Positions 1 through 10,114 are shown, numbered from the stretch's first letter. The stretch: 53,028 nt of DNA from Ruminococcus flavefaciens (GCA_002310115.1 DBYI01000103.1:1-53028), one strand, 5' to 3'. Made by a program: numbers and translations. The notes: a model not told the origin generated them from the letters alone.

Positions 1-134
1 ATCATCTGTTCCTCAAGCTCGTCAAAAAGTTCCTCATCAATTACAGTGAATTTATTAAGAACTCGCTGTATTCCGCCGAAAAGAAATTCCTTTGTCTTTT
101 TAAGACCACTGGATATCTTAGAAAAAAGTCCCAT
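1..134 (-). CDS. ftsY: Signal recognition particle receptor FtsY, N-terminal start only
   Basis: The gene runs off the left edge, so only the first 44 codons are visible. They read MGLFSKISSGLKKTKEFLF and continue into an acidic helix (VIDEELFDELEEQ). This matches the start of the FtsY N domain in Clostridia. FtsY docks the signal recognition particle at the membrane during co-translational insertion. The ATG at 132-134 has a GGAGGG ribosome site just upstream. The gene lies 62 bp downstream of smc on the same strand, the usual rnc-smc-ftsY order in Firmicutes. The GTPase domain is outside the window. Confidence 0.85.
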   Translation of the reverse strand, partial: MGLFSKISSGLKKTKEFLFGGIQRVLNKFTVIDEELFDELEEQM

Positions 135-196
135 GTATGCCCTCCAAATCAGTTCCTATTATAATATCGCAGCGAACTGCGAAAGTGTGACAGTTT

Positions 197-3100
197 TTAC
201 TGTACGTCTGCAACATCTTCCTGGAAATCCACCTGTTCCATTTTCAGGAGCTTGGATATACCATCCTCCTGCATTGTAACACCATAAAGTACGTTTGCCT
301 CTTCCATAGCACTTCTTCTGTGTGTTACAAGCACAAACTGCGTTGTATCGGTAAATTTTTTCAGGTACTGAGCGTACTTTCTTACGTTTACTTCATCAAG
401 TGCAGCATCTATCTCATCAAGTATACAGAACGGTGCCGGTCTCAGCTTCAGAATAGCAAAATATATTGCTATAGCTACGAAGGACTGCTCACCACCTGAC
501 AGAGAGATAAGATTTTTAATTACCTTTCCGGGAGGTGCTACACTTATCTCAATTCCAGATTCCAGAACGTTTTCCGGATCTGTAAGTATCAGCTCTGCCT
601 TTCCACCGCCGAACAACTCAACAAATATACTTTTGAAATTCGAATTAATTATCTCAAAGCTCTCAGAGAATATCCTACACATCTCAGATGTGAGATCTGT
701 GATTATCTTTTCAAGTTCTGTCTTTGACTTCTGAACGTCCGCTATCTGCTCAGACATAAAGCGGTAACGCTCGGAAACTTCTTTATATTCCTCGATTGCA
801 TCAACATTTACGCTTCCAAGAGCCCGAATCTTGTTCTTGATAGTAGCCAACTCAGCTTGAGCAACGTTCATGTCCTCGATCTTCTCCGCAATTGCTACTG
901 CCTCCGAACGTGTGAGCTCATAAACTTCCATGAGCTGCCTAATTATATTGTCAGTATCACGGCATACGGTCTCTCTGCGTTCTTCAAGACGTGTAACGTC
1001 TGCGGATAGCTTTTCCTTTGTTTCGTTTATGGCCTTAAGGCCGTTCTGCATCTCGTTTACAAGGCGATTCTGCTCCTTATGAGTATCATGGCAACGCTGT
1101 ATCTCTGCGTTATAAGTTTCAGTATTGTCTTTGAAATCGGCAAGTTTCTGCTTTAATTCAGCTATCTCATTCTCTTTATGAATGATTATGTCCTTCTGAC
1201 GTGATATTTCGTCCTCAAACTGCTTTGCACCGCTTTTCAACTCGGCTTCTCTGCCATCTATACGCGAGAGTTCCAGTTCCTGCGCCTGAACGTCCTTTGC
1301 TAGCTCCATTCCCTTTATTTTAAGCTCGGATAATCTGTCGGACAGTTCTTCTCGCTGTATACGTAACTTTTCACGGATATCCTGTCCCTCAGCAAGCTTT
1401 TCCTCAGCAGCTTTTATCTCTGCATCGGTCTCAGCAAGAGCCTTTTCAGAATCAGTTATGTTCTGACGAGCAGCTACAATACGCTGCTCTGTCTCGGAAA
1501 TAAGTTTTTCCGATTCCTCTGACTGCATGCGGAGCTGCTCAGTCATTGAAGCAAGACTTGTGAGTTCCGCCTCTATACGAACTTTATCAGCCTCACACTG
1601 TGTTTGTTCATCTTTTGCAGCTTCAGTGTCAAATCGAAGTTTCTCAGCCTCCGCACGAAGCTTCTCGGCTCTATCGCGAAGAGCATCTCGCTCGGATTCG
1701 AGCTTTTCAATCTCGCCATCAAGCGTCTCTATTTCGTTCTTACGGGTAATAATTCCGCCAGATTTCTGCGCTGAACCTCCAGTGAACGAACCTCCTGCGT
1801 TTATAACCTGTCCGTCAAGAGTTACTATCTTGAACTTGAAACCATACTTTTTGGCTATAAGAGTAGCGGTATCAATATCCTCTGCTATAACTATTCGTCC
1901 AAGGAGAGAAGCAATTATACCACTGAACTTGGGATTATAGGTAACTATCTTGTTAGCGTTGGCAACAAAGCCCTCGCAGTTTTCAAGGCCCTGTTCGCGG
2001 AGCTCATATCCCTTCACTGATGTTATTGGCAGAAATGTCGCACGTCCGCCCTTTTGTTCCTTTAAGAATCGAATACAGCGTTTTGCAATATCCTCATTCT
2101 CTACTATTATGTTTTGCATAGCGCCGCCTAGCGCAGTCTCTATGGCAACAGCATAGTCGGGTTCGACACTGATATTCTGGGCAACAGTACCAAAAACACC
2201 ACCGATACGTCCCTGCTTTGAAGCTTTCAGCACCTGCTTTACACTGCCTGCAAAACCTTCCATGTTGTTTTCAAGGTCGGTAAGTATCTTTCGACGCTGT
2301 TGCTTGTCTTTAAGCTCATATAATGCACGCTCAAAATCATTCTTTGCCTGTTCAAAGCCCTCGCGTCGCGACTTGTATAGTCTTTCCAGGCCGTTGAGCT
2401 TGTTGCGTATCTCCTCGGCCTTTGAAGTATTCTTCTCGGCCTGTTCCTTTAGGGAAAACGTTTGATTATCATAGTCCTCCAGCTTTTTTCCGAGATTTCC
2501 ACTACTCTCGTGAAGTGCTGCCAGACGCTCGGTCTGCTCCTTTATCATGGACTTCGATGATTCTATAGTAAAGCGGTACTCGCTCTGTCTGATGTACATA
2601 CCGCTTATCTCGCTACCTGCCTTATCAACAGAGTCACCAAGCTTTGAACTTTCGCTCTCAGCCTTTTCAAAACTCTCCTCTGCTGCTTTTATCTCATCTT
2701 CAAGGGCTTTTTTCTTTTCTTCAAGCTCTTCAAGTCCTTTTAGTGTGGCTTTTCGCTCTTCTTCCAGAGCTTTTTTTGCCTCCTCAGCATTGTCAATATT
2801 TCTCTGAGCAGTCTCAACTGCTTCATTGCAGTGCTTTATATCATTTTCGAGAACAGCGATACCCGACTTCATTTCGGAAGCAGTCTGCTCCTCTTCAAGC
2901 ATTTTTCTACGGAGCTCGTCAGCGCGCATAGTGCTTTCCTGCATTTTTCTTATACCGTCAGCTATCTTCTGCTCCTCACGCTGTATATCATTCTCTATGT
3001 TCTCGTATTCATTCTTACTTACCAGTATTCTTCCATCCAGTTCGTCAAGCTTTAGCTTCATCTCGTCAAGACGCGTCACCCATACAGATATTTCCAGTTT

Positions 3101-3769
3101 TTTGCGTTCTTCCGCAAGCTTTATGAACTTTTCTGCTTTCTGTGACTGGATACGCAAAGGCTCTACTCTGCCCTCAAGTTCGGAAAGAATATCCGTGAGA
3201 CGCAGGAGATTTTCCTGCGCTGCTGTGAGTTTACGCTCTGCTTCAAGCTTTTTGTACCTGAATTTGGAGATACCAGCCGCTTCCTCAAATATATCACGAC
3301 GTTCAGAACTCTTCGCACCAACTATTTCAGCAATACGTCCCTGTCCGATAATAGAATATCCGTCACGTCCAAGGCCAGTATCCATGAAAAGCTCGTTTAT
3401 ATCCTTAAGTCTACATGGTTTACCGTTTATCTGATATTCGCTCTCACCACTTCTATAGAGCTTTCGTGTAACAGCTATCTCATCGCCAACATCGGGAATT
3501 GTATTATCATGATTGTCGATATTCAACGTAACTGCGGCAAATCCCATCGGCTTTCTCGCAACTGTACCGGAAAATATAACATCCTCCATCTTGTTGCCTC
3601 GAAGTGTCTTTGTGGACTGCTCTCCAAGTACCCAGCGAACGGAATCACCTATATTACTCTTGCCGCTTCCATTAGGGCCAACGACTGCGGTAAGTCCTTT
3701 GTCAAAGGTCAGACTGATTTTATCAGGAAAAGACTTGAATCCCTGTATTTCCAATGATTTCAGATACAC
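197..3769 (-). CDS. smc: Chromosome segregation ATPase SMC
   Basis: SMC forms a homodimer that, with ScpA and ScpB, compacts and segregates the chromosome. The 1190-residue protein has the full family plan: Walker A GPNGSGKSN at residues 31-39, a long coiled coil, a hinge near residues 500-650, a second coiled coil, then the C-terminal signature LSGGEQ and Walker B CILDEIDAALDE near residues 1100-1135. The start is GTG, supported by GAGGAGGTG placed 4 bases upstream inside the end of the preceding gene. The spacing to that gene is 4 bp, so the two are probably translated together. Length and motifs are normal and the reading frame is intact. Confidence 0.97.
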   Translation of the reverse strand: MYLKSLEIQGFKSFPDKISLTFDKGLTAVVGPNGSGKSNIGDSVRWVLGEQSTKTLRGNKMEDVIFSGTVARKPMGFAAVTLNIDNHDNTIPDVGDEIAVTRKLYRSGESEYQINGKPCRLKDINELFMDTGLGRDGYSIIGQGRIAEIVGAKSSERRDIFEEAAGISKFRYKKLEAERKLTAAQENLLRLTDILSELEGRVEPLRIQSQKAEKFIKLAEERKKLEISVWVTRLDEMKLKLDELDGRILVSKNEYENIENDIQREEQKIADGIRKMQESTMRADELRRKMLEEEQTASEMKSGIAVLENDIKHCNEAVETAQRNIDNAEEAKKALEEERKATLKGLEELEEKKKALEDEIKAAEESFEKAESESSKLGDSVDKAGSEISGMYIRQSEYRFTIESSKSMIKEQTERLAALHESSGNLGKKLEDYDNQTFSLKEQAEKNTSKAEEIRNKLNGLERLYKSRREGFEQAKNDFERALYELKDKQQRRKILTDLENNMEGFAGSVKQVLKASKQGRIGGVFGTVAQNISVEPDYAVAIETALGGAMQNIIVENEDIAKRCIRFLKEQKGGRATFLPITSVKGYELREQGLENCEGFVANANKIVTYNPKFSGIIASLLGRIVIAEDIDTATLIAKKYGFKFKIVTLDGQVINAGGSFTGGSAQKSGGIITRKNEIETLDGEIEKLESERDALRDRAEKLRAEAEKLRFDTEAAKDEQTQCEADKVRIEAELTSLASMTEQLRMQSEESEKLISETEQRIVAARQNITDSEKALAETDAEIKAAEEKLAEGQDIREKLRIQREELSDRLSELKIKGMELAKDVQAQELELSRIDGREAELKSGAKQFEDEISRQKDIIIHKENEIAELKQKLADFKDNTETYNAEIQRCHDTHKEQNRLVNEMQNGLKAINETKEKLSADVTRLEERRETVCRDTDNIIRQLMEVYELTRSEAVAIAEKIEDMNVAQAELATIKNKIRALGSVNVDAIEEYKEVSERYRFMSEQIADVQKSKTELEKIITDLTSEMCRIFSESFEIINSNFKSIFVELFGGGKAELILTDPENVLESGIEISVAPPGKVIKNLISLSGGEQSFVAIAIYFAILKLRPAPFCILDEIDAALDEVNVRKYAQYLKKFTDTTQFVLVTHRRSAMEEANVLYGVTMQEDGISKLLKMEQVDFQEDVADVQ

Positions 3770-3773
3770 GTTC

Positions 3774-4769
3774 TCACCTCCTCAGCTCGCATTCATACTT
3801 AGGGATATTCTTATCCCCAACTAATTTTATGTCCACACCGTGCTCGGCAAAATAGACTATGTTCGATTTTTTCTGCCCTGCTGCTTTGCTCAAACATCTG
3901 TCGTTGACAGCTATTAAAGCTCTGACTATATTACCAGCACCTTGAAGTGCAAATTCCATATTATGACGATATATAAGGGCTTCGCACAGTTCACGGAACG
4001 CAGGATGATAGAAACCGCCTATCATGTCACGCTCCACGAATTCACTGGCATGAAGTCCACATTTTATCACTCTGATACCGTTCCCTTCAAACATAGTCAT
4101 TGCTGAAGCGGCTATATCCACAGCCTTTTCAAAGCTAAAAGGAACATATTCGCCAGATTGTAGAAGTTCTCCAATACGTGTATTTTTAAGCACAACAACA
4201 GGATATATCCTTACTGTATCAGGATGAAGTGCGGCTATACGCTCAACTGTAACCCATTCCTTCTGCGGTGTGCTTCCATAAAGCCCTATCATCATCTGCA
4301 AGCCTAGTTCAAAATTGAATGCACGTATAAGTTCACAGGCATTCTCGACATCTTCCACGGTATGCCCGCGCTCGTTTAGCTCCAGTACTTCGTCGTCCAT
4401 AGATTGAGCACCCAGTTCTATTGCAGTAACTCCGTAACTTTTCAGGAGCTGCAAAACCTCAAAGTCTATGCAGTCAGGACGGGTAGAACAGCGTATACCG
4501 CGTAGCCTTCCCTCGCCTACGAACTTGTGAGCGGCTTCAAGAAGCTCTATCATGTAATCACGAGGTATTGCAGTAAAGCTACCGCCGAAAAAGGCTATTT
4601 CTGTATTGTCAGGTTCTTTTACTTCTGCAATTGCTTTTTTGCATATCTCGTAGACTTCCTCGCCTTTTGGAGCATGCTGCGCTCCGCTTATTGTTCGCTG
4701 ATCGCAGAAACTGCACAGATGAGGGCAGCCAATATGAGGCACAAATATTGATATGTTACTGTGCTTCAT
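3774..4769 (-). CDS. Radical SAM protein, Elp3-like, without acetyltransferase domain
   Basis: This 331-residue protein has a radical SAM cluster motif CPHLCSFC (Cys15, Cys19, Cys22) that binds a 4Fe-4S cluster and S-adenosylmethionine, followed by FFGGSFT and a TIM-barrel pattern with IELGAQSMDD. The radical SAM half resembles Elp3/COG1243 proteins, but the C-terminal GNAT acetyltransferase domain of true Elp3 is absent. A gene of this kind often sits between rnc and smc in Clostridia. The start overlaps the 3' end of rnc by 14 bp, which suggests translational coupling. The substrate is not known; a tRNA-related role is only inferred from Elp3. Confidence 0.8.
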   Translation of the reverse strand: MKHSNISIFVPHIGCPHLCSFCDQRTISGAQHAPKGEEVYEICKKAIAEVKEPDNTEIAFFGGSFTAIPRDYMIELLEAAHKFVGEGRLRGIRCSTRPDCIDFEVLQLLKSYGVTAIELGAQSMDDEVLELNERGHTVEDVENACELIRAFNFELGLQMMIGLYGSTPQKEWVTVERIAALHPDTVRIYPVVVLKNTRIGELLQSGEYVPFSFEKAVDIAASAMTMFEGNGIRVIKCGLHASEFVERDMIGGFYHPAFRELCEALIYRHNMEFALQGAGNIVRALIAVNDRCLSKAAGQKKSNIVYFAEHGVDIKLVGDKNIPKYECELRR

Positions 4770-5445
4770 AACCCATTAGCTCAAGAGCTTCCTTTGCAGC
4801 TAACTGCTCAGCTTCCTTTTTACTCTTGCCTGTACCCTTACCTATCACCTGGTCGTTAAGGCACACCTCAACCACGAAGCGCTTGTTGTGATCAGGGCCC
4901 TCCTCACCGATAAGAACGTATTCCACTTTTTCCTCTGGGTTTTTTTGTACGACCTCCTGCAAAACAGTCTTGAAGTCGTTGAAAACAGGCTTTTTCGCGT
5001 GACGGATATCCTTTGGCATGAAGCGCATTATATGCTTTGATACAGGCTCCATTCCACCGTCGAGATATATTGCGGCAATGACAGCCTCAAAAGCATCCGC
5101 AAGTATTGAGGGACGCTCTCTGCCGCCTGTGTTCTCCTCTCCCTTACCGAGACGCATGAATTTTCCGAGTTCTATCTGCTTTGCAAATATGTGCAGGGAC
5201 TTCTCACAAACAAGTGAAGCTCTCATTTTTGTAAGTTCGCCCTCTGCAACATTGAGATTCTTGTATAAAAAGTCTGAAACAACTATTGAAAGCACACTAT
5301 CACCGAGAAATTCAAGTCTTTCATTGCTACCATTTGGCCGTTTCTTCTCGTTTGCGTATGACGAATGTGACAGAGCCTGTTTCAGCAACTGTATATTCTT
5401 GAATTTATAGCCAATTAGTTCTTCAAATACTTCAAGATCTTCCAT
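4756..5445 (-). CDS. rnc: Ribonuclease III
   Basis: RNase III cuts double-stranded RNA during rRNA maturation and mRNA turnover. The catalytic signature NERLEFLGDS lies at residues 41-50, the second catalytic acidic patch is in the DAFEAVIAAIYLD stretch, and a double-stranded-RNA-binding domain (KTVLQEVVQK to KEAEQLAAKEAL) fills the C-terminus. I placed the start at the ATG at 5443-5445 because GAGGAG lies 7 bases upstream and overlaps the plsX stop. The frame stays open nine codons further upstream, but that longer start has no ribosome site. 229 residues is the normal family length. Confidence 0.95.
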   Translation of the reverse strand: MEDLEVFEELIGYKFKNIQLLKQALSHSSYANEKKRPNGSNERLEFLGDSVLSIVVSDFLYKNLNVAEGELTKMRASLVCEKSLHIFAKQIELGKFMRLGKGEENTGGRERPSILADAFEAVIAAIYLDGGMEPVSKHIMRFMPKDIRHAKKPVFNDFKTVLQEVVQKNPEEKVEYVLIGEEGPDHNKRFVVEVCLNDQVIGKGTGKSKKEAEQLAAKEALELMGYEAQ

Positions 5446-5449
5446 AGTA

Positions 5450-6466
5450 TCACTCCTCGTTCGCAGCTTCAATACGAGATACGTAATTCTCTATCACTCC
5501 TGCGACATTCACCTCAACACAACGCTTTGCCTGCCTTACAGCATTGAAAAACGCAGTACCATCCGAGCTTCCGTGCGCTTTGATAACAGGCTTTTTTACA
5601 CCTAAAAGTGCCGAACCGCCCACTTCCTTGTAGTCCATCTGTTTTCTGAATGTCTTTATCTTTTTCAATGAGAGCAGGGCTCCGATCTTTCCTGCCCCAG
5701 AATACAACCATTTCACCTTTTTTGAAAAAAAGCTGCCCATGCCTTCATAAAGCTTAAGTGCAATATTTCCCGTAAAACCATCAGTAACGACTACCTGCAC
5801 CTCACCCCTTGGCATGTCTCTTGCTTCAATATTACCAACAAAATTCAGTCCAGACTTCTCAAGTAGCTTGTAAGCCTCTATTTCAAGCTCTCTGCCCTTT
5901 GTTTCCTCAGAACCGATATTCAGTAGTGCCACCTTGGGATTATTAACGCCCATGACATTTTCCATGTAGGCGCAGCCCATGATAGCAAACTGTACCAACA
6001 TCTCTGGGCGGCACTCAGTATTCGCACCTGCGTCTACAAGAACAAAACTTCCCTTATCCGCAGGCATAACAGGAGATGGCGCAATCCGTTTAATGCCTTT
6101 GATACGCTTGACGATGAAGGTAGCTCCCATAACGAGAGCCCCCGTGCTTCCTGCCGAGACAAAAGCGTCACCCCTGCCATCCGCAAGAAGGCTGAGTCCT
6201 ACAGCCATCGAGGAATTCTTCCCCGACTTGATTATCTCCTTCGGCTCTTCATGTATATCAAAAACATCATCGGTATGAACTATCTCTATACCATCGAGAC
6301 TTATGCCGTTTTTAGCAGCACAGTCTTTTATTTCCTTTTCCCTGCCTGTGAGTACGATATCCACATCCAACTCACGGACTGCCCTTTCGCAGCCCTTTAG
6401 CACTTCCAAAGGAGCATTATCCCCTCCGAAGGCATCAACTATTACCTTTACAGCCAATTCTTTCAA
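5450..6466 (-). CDS. plsX: Phosphate acyltransferase PlsX
   Basis: PlsX converts acyl-ACP to acyl-phosphate, the acyl donor that PlsY uses to start phospholipid synthesis. The N-terminus VIVDAFGGDNAPLEVLKG and the central SAGSTGALVMGATFIV and VLVDAGANTECRPEMLVQFA stretches are characteristic. The start is a TTG with GAGAGGAG four bases upstream. It overlaps the end of trmFO by 32 bp, so the two genes are tightly packed. No acpP follows; rnc is next. The 338-residue length is normal. Confidence 0.95.
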   Translation of the reverse strand: MKELAVKVIVDAFGGDNAPLEVLKGCERAVRELDVDIVLTGREKEIKDCAAKNGISLDGIEIVHTDDVFDIHEEPKEIIKSGKNSSMAVGLSLLADGRGDAFVSAGSTGALVMGATFIVKRIKGIKRIAPSPVMPADKGSFVLVDAGANTECRPEMLVQFAIMGCAYMENVMGVNNPKVALLNIGSEETKGRELEIEAYKLLEKSGLNFVGNIEARDMPRGEVQVVVTDGFTGNIALKLYEGMGSFFSKKVKWLYSGAGKIGALLSLKKIKTFRKQMDYKEVGGSALLGVKKPVIKAHGSSDGTAFFNAVRQAKRCVEVNVAGVIENYVSRIEAANEE

Positions 6467-7763
6467 GCTCTCCTCTCAGCGACTTTACCGCGCGTTCTGC
6501 ATATGCACCGTAGCGTTCCTTCTTATCCTTTATCCTTACACCAATATCCGGAAGTATTCCCATATTAGCACCCATAGGCTGAAAATTGCCACTGTTGAAC
6601 GGGTCGCTCACATAACGTGACAATGCTCCAGTCATAGTATCTGCAGGGAGCTGAACAGGTTCTAATCCCTTTATTTTTCTTGAAGCAGCGATACCTGCAA
6701 TAAGTCCACTTGCCGCACTTTCCATATACCCTTCAACGCCTGTTATCTGTCCTGCAAAGTATATCTCCGGACGGCTTCTCATAGAGAAATCAGAGTTCAA
6801 GAGCTCAGGACTGTTGATAAAAGTGTTTCTGTGCATAACTCCATATCGCATAAACTCGGCATTTTCGAGTCCTGGTATCATTGAAAATACGCGTTTTTGC
6901 TCGCCGAATTTTAAATTTGTCTGAAAACCGACAAGGTTGAAAAGTGATCCCTCACGATTCTCTTTTCTGAGCTGTACTACCGCATAAGGTCTCCTGCCAG
7001 TTCGTGGATCGTCAATACCTACAGGTTTCATCGGACCAAAACGCATTGTATCCACTCCTCGTGAAGCAAGCTCCTCAATAGGCATACATCCTTCATAAAC
7101 GCTGAACGGGTGAGTTTCAAAATCTTTAAGCTGCACCTTTTCAGCTTCAATAAGAGCAGCGTGAAAAGCAAGGTACTCATCCTTGTTCATGGGGCAGTTC
7201 ACATAATCAGCGTCACCCCTGTCGTAACGAGAAGCAAAGAATGCTCTTTCCATATCTATGCTCTCAGCGGTAACAATAGGAGCGGCTGCATCATAAAAGC
7301 TCAGCCCCTCACCACAAAGCTCCGTGATTATATCAGCCATTGCCCCCTGTGTCAGCGGTCCAGTAGCAATAATGGTGGTTCCTTCTGGAAGTTCCTTAAC
7401 CTCACCGCCTATCAGCTCAATTAGAGGATGATTCTTAATCTTTTTGGTAACTGCGTCCGAAAACTTTTCACGGTCAACTGCAAGCGCTCCACCTGCCTCA
7501 ACAGCATTTGCCTTGGCACACGGAACTGTAAGAGATCCCAGAAGTTCCATTTCGTATTTAAGAAGTCCTGCGGCTGATTCAAGTCTTGACGCTTTCAGAG
7601 AATTTGAACAGACAAGCTCTGCAAAGCCATTGTATTTATGTGCAGGAGAGAACTTTTCAGGCTTCATTTCGTAAAGCCTTACATTTAGTCCAGCCTCGGC
7701 GACTGCCCATGCTGCTTCGCAGCCTGCAAGCCCTGCGCCGATAACATTTACACATACGCTCAT
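6435..7763 (-). CDS. trmFO: Folate-dependent tRNA (uracil-5-)-methyltransferase TrmFO
   Basis: TrmFO makes ribothymidine at position 54 of tRNA, using methylenetetrahydrofolate and FADH2. The FAD-binding motif GAGLAG is at residues 9-14, followed by the family stretch ELVCSNSLKASRLESAAGLLKYEM and, near the C-terminus, GYMESAASGLIAGIAASRKIKG. The ATG overlaps the topA stop codon (ATGA), as expected for the conserved topA-trmFO pair of Firmicutes. Length (442) and frame are intact. Confidence 0.96.
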   Translation of the reverse strand: MSVCVNVIGAGLAGCEAAWAVAEAGLNVRLYEMKPEKFSPAHKYNGFAELVCSNSLKASRLESAAGLLKYEMELLGSLTVPCAKANAVEAGGALAVDREKFSDAVTKKIKNHPLIELIGGEVKELPEGTTIIATGPLTQGAMADIITELCGEGLSFYDAAAPIVTAESIDMERAFFASRYDRGDADYVNCPMNKDEYLAFHAALIEAEKVQLKDFETHPFSVYEGCMPIEELASRGVDTMRFGPMKPVGIDDPRTGRRPYAVVQLRKENREGSLFNLVGFQTNLKFGEQKRVFSMIPGLENAEFMRYGVMHRNTFINSPELLNSDFSMRSRPEIYFAGQITGVEGYMESAASGLIAGIAASRKIKGLEPVQLPADTMTGALSRYVSDPFNSGNFQPMGANMGILPDIGVRIKDKKERYGAYAERAVKSLRGELERIGCKGNS

Positions 7764-9841
7764 TTCTTCAGCTCTCTTTCATAGCCGCAGCCCTCTGTTT
7801 CACATACGAGCTTTCCAGATTTTCCACCTTTCATAAAAAGGGTCTTGCCGCACTGAGGGCATAGCTCCGGAGTCGGAACATTCCATGTCATGAAGCTACA
7901 ATCAGGAAATCCCTCACAGCCATAGAAACTTCTGCCCTTCTTAGACTTTTTCAACAGCATTTTCTTTCCGCAACGCGGACAACTTCCGTCCGCTTCGGTA
8001 ACAATCTTCTTTGTATTCTTACATTCGGGGAATCCGGGACAAGCAAGGAATTTTCCGTACTTGCTGTACTTTATCACCATATTTCTTCCGCAAAGCTCAC
8101 AAACCACATCTGTCTCTTCATCAGGGACCTTTACGCGCTTGCCGTCCATAGCTTCTTCCGCCTGTTTAAGAGTCTTTGAGAAATCATCATAGAACTCACG
8201 AAGAGTGCTGACCCAGTTCTTTTCACCGTGTTCGACTTCATCAAGATTATTTTCCATTTCAGCAGTAAACTTGGCATCTACTATTTTCTTAAAATGGTCC
8301 TTCATAAGTTCTGTAATTACCTCACCGAGATTTGTGGGCTTAAGAGCCTTGCCCTCATGCTCAACATAACGGCGCGATGTGATAGTGGTAATTGTCGGAG
8401 CATAAGTACTTGGTCTGCCTATACCGTTCTCCTCAAGAGCCTTGATAAGCGAAGCTTCTGTAAAACGCGGAGGAGGCTGTGTAAAATGCTGATTGCCGGA
8501 TATGGACTTGAGCTTGAGCTTATCATCAGCCTGAAGCTCAGGCAGCATTTTCTTCGTGCCATCATCAGAATCTGTGGACTCTACATAGAGAACCATAAAT
8601 CCTTCAAATTTTACTGAATAGCCAGAAGCTCTGAATGTACATCCATTTGCTTCGATATCAGCAGAAACTGTATCAAGTAGCGCATTTGCCATCTGACTTG
8701 CAATAAAGCGCTCCCAAATGAGCTTGTAGAGCTTATACTGATCTGCACTGAGACTGGATTTAACTCTTTCAGGAGTAAGCTCAGGAGTTGAAGGACGTAT
8801 AGCTTCATGAGCATCCTGGGCATTACTTTTAGTCTTAAAGCTCCTCGGCTCTGGAGGCAGAAAATCACTACCATAAACAGTTCCGATATAATCAGCAGCA
8901 GCCTTCTTTGCCTCATCAGATATACGCAGGCTATCAGTTCTCATGTATGTGATAAGACCTACAGCGCCAACTCCCTGTACATCGACACCTTCGTAAAGCT
9001 CCTGTGCAGCCTTCATAGTGCGCTTTGCACTGAAACTGAGCTTACGTGAAGCTTCCTGCTGGAGAGTCGAAGTTATAAACGGAGGCGCAGGCTGTTTCTT
9101 TGTAACACGTTTTTTTACTGAACTTACCGTATATTCAGCATTTTCAAGTCTTTTTAGAAGATTGTCCGCTTCTGCCTGGTTTGCTATTTCTAGCTTGTCG
9201 CCGTCAACTGCTACAAGAGCAGCGTCAAATACCTTTCTAGATGACGGAGCTGTAAACTTCGCATCGATAGACCAATACTCTTTGGGGATGAAATCCCTTA
9301 TTTCATTTTCGCGGTCAACTACAAGACGAACAGCCACAGACTGTACTCGCCCTGCTGAAAGACCTCTTTTCACCTTTTTCCATAAAAACGGACTGAGCTC
9401 ATAACCAACAAGTCGGTCAAGAATACGTCTTGCCTGTTGAGCGTTCACAAGATCAACGTCTATCTTGTGCGGATTACTCATACCATTCTTTACGCCTGTC
9501 TTGGTTATTTCGTTGAAAGCAACTCGGTTATTGTCGTTCATATCGAGCTTAAGCATCTGTGCTATATGCCATGATATAGCCTCTCCCTCACGATCTGGGT
9601 CGGTTGCGAGATATACTTTGTCGCACTTCTTGGCACGCTTTTTTAGCTCCTTGATAACATCCTCCTTACCTTTCATATCCGTATACTGCGGCTTGAAGTC
9701 GTTATCCTTGTCAACACCCATTTTTGACTTTGGCAAATCACGTACATGGCCCATTGAAGCAATGACCTCGTAGCCTGCACCAAGATATTTCTGAATAGTT
9801 TTTGCCTTTGCAGGCGACTCTACTATAACTAAATCTGACAT
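7760..9841 (-). CDS. topA: DNA topoisomerase I
   Basis: Type IA topoisomerase that relaxes negative supercoils. The Toprim domain is at the N-terminus (VIVESPAKAKTIQKYL; acidic triad in TDPDREGE at residues 80-87). The catalytic tyrosine is Tyr299 in GLITYMRTDSLRISDE. The C-terminus carries three four-cysteine zinc ribbons (starting near CELCGR, CPRCGK and CPQCGK), as is common in Clostridia. The ATG has AAGGGG about 8 bases upstream. A short DprA-like reading frame ends 12 bp before the start. Confidence 0.97.
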   Translation of the reverse strand: MSDLVIVESPAKAKTIQKYLGAGYEVIASMGHVRDLPKSKMGVDKDNDFKPQYTDMKGKEDVIKELKKRAKKCDKVYLATDPDREGEAISWHIAQMLKLDMNDNNRVAFNEITKTGVKNGMSNPHKIDVDLVNAQQARRILDRLVGYELSPFLWKKVKRGLSAGRVQSVAVRLVVDRENEIRDFIPKEYWSIDAKFTAPSSRKVFDAALVAVDGDKLEIANQAEADNLLKRLENAEYTVSSVKKRVTKKQPAPPFITSTLQQEASRKLSFSAKRTMKAAQELYEGVDVQGVGAVGLITYMRTDSLRISDEAKKAAADYIGTVYGSDFLPPEPRSFKTKSNAQDAHEAIRPSTPELTPERVKSSLSADQYKLYKLIWERFIASQMANALLDTVSADIEANGCTFRASGYSVKFEGFMVLYVESTDSDDGTKKMLPELQADDKLKLKSISGNQHFTQPPPRFTEASLIKALEENGIGRPSTYAPTITTITSRRYVEHEGKALKPTNLGEVITELMKDHFKKIVDAKFTAEMENNLDEVEHGEKNWVSTLREFYDDFSKTLKQAEEAMDGKRVKVPDEETDVVCELCGRNMVIKYSKYGKFLACPGFPECKNTKKIVTEADGSCPRCGKKMLLKKSKKGRSFYGCEGFPDCSFMTWNVPTPELCPQCGKTLFMKGGKSGKLVCETEGCGYERELKK

Positions 9842-9853
9842 TGGATTTTCCCC

Positions 9854-10096
9854 TTACTTTAATAAGTTCAAACATTTGTCCGGAAACAAACGGACAATTC
9901 CGAATATCTCGAGCTTTATGAGCCCGGTCATAAGCTCCGACATTTCGAGCTCGTGGCTCTCAACCGACTCGTCTTCCTGAAGCACGAATAATGCCATATT
10001 AATATATAACGTAAACCATAATTGTAAATCTGCATGAACTGTACAGTGAATTCCTGTAAACTTTACCATATAACACCTGTTCCTTGGTTTCTGCAT
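9854..10096 (-). pseudogene. Short DprA C-terminal-like fragment
   Basis: A reading frame of at most 80 codons. Its last 35 residues (SELMTGLIKLEIFGIVRLFP) resemble the winged-helix tail of DprA, where a helix of the form LxxLELxGLVxxLPG is typical. dprA normally sits directly upstream of topA in Firmicutes, which is where this fragment lies. The Rossmann core of DprA is absent, and only about 260 bp separate the neighbouring genes, so a full dprA cannot fit. A second possible start is the ATG at 10067-10069 with AGGTG ahead of it. It is either a remnant of a deleted dprA or a very short winged-helix protein. The similarity was judged by eye. Confidence 0.45.
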
Positions 10097-10114
10097 AAAC
10101 TCTGAAAACTTTAA

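Noticed and set aside
2826..3434. A 202-codon frame antisense to smc
   Set aside because: A shadow of the coiled-coil codons of smc; Ser/Arg-rich without family features.
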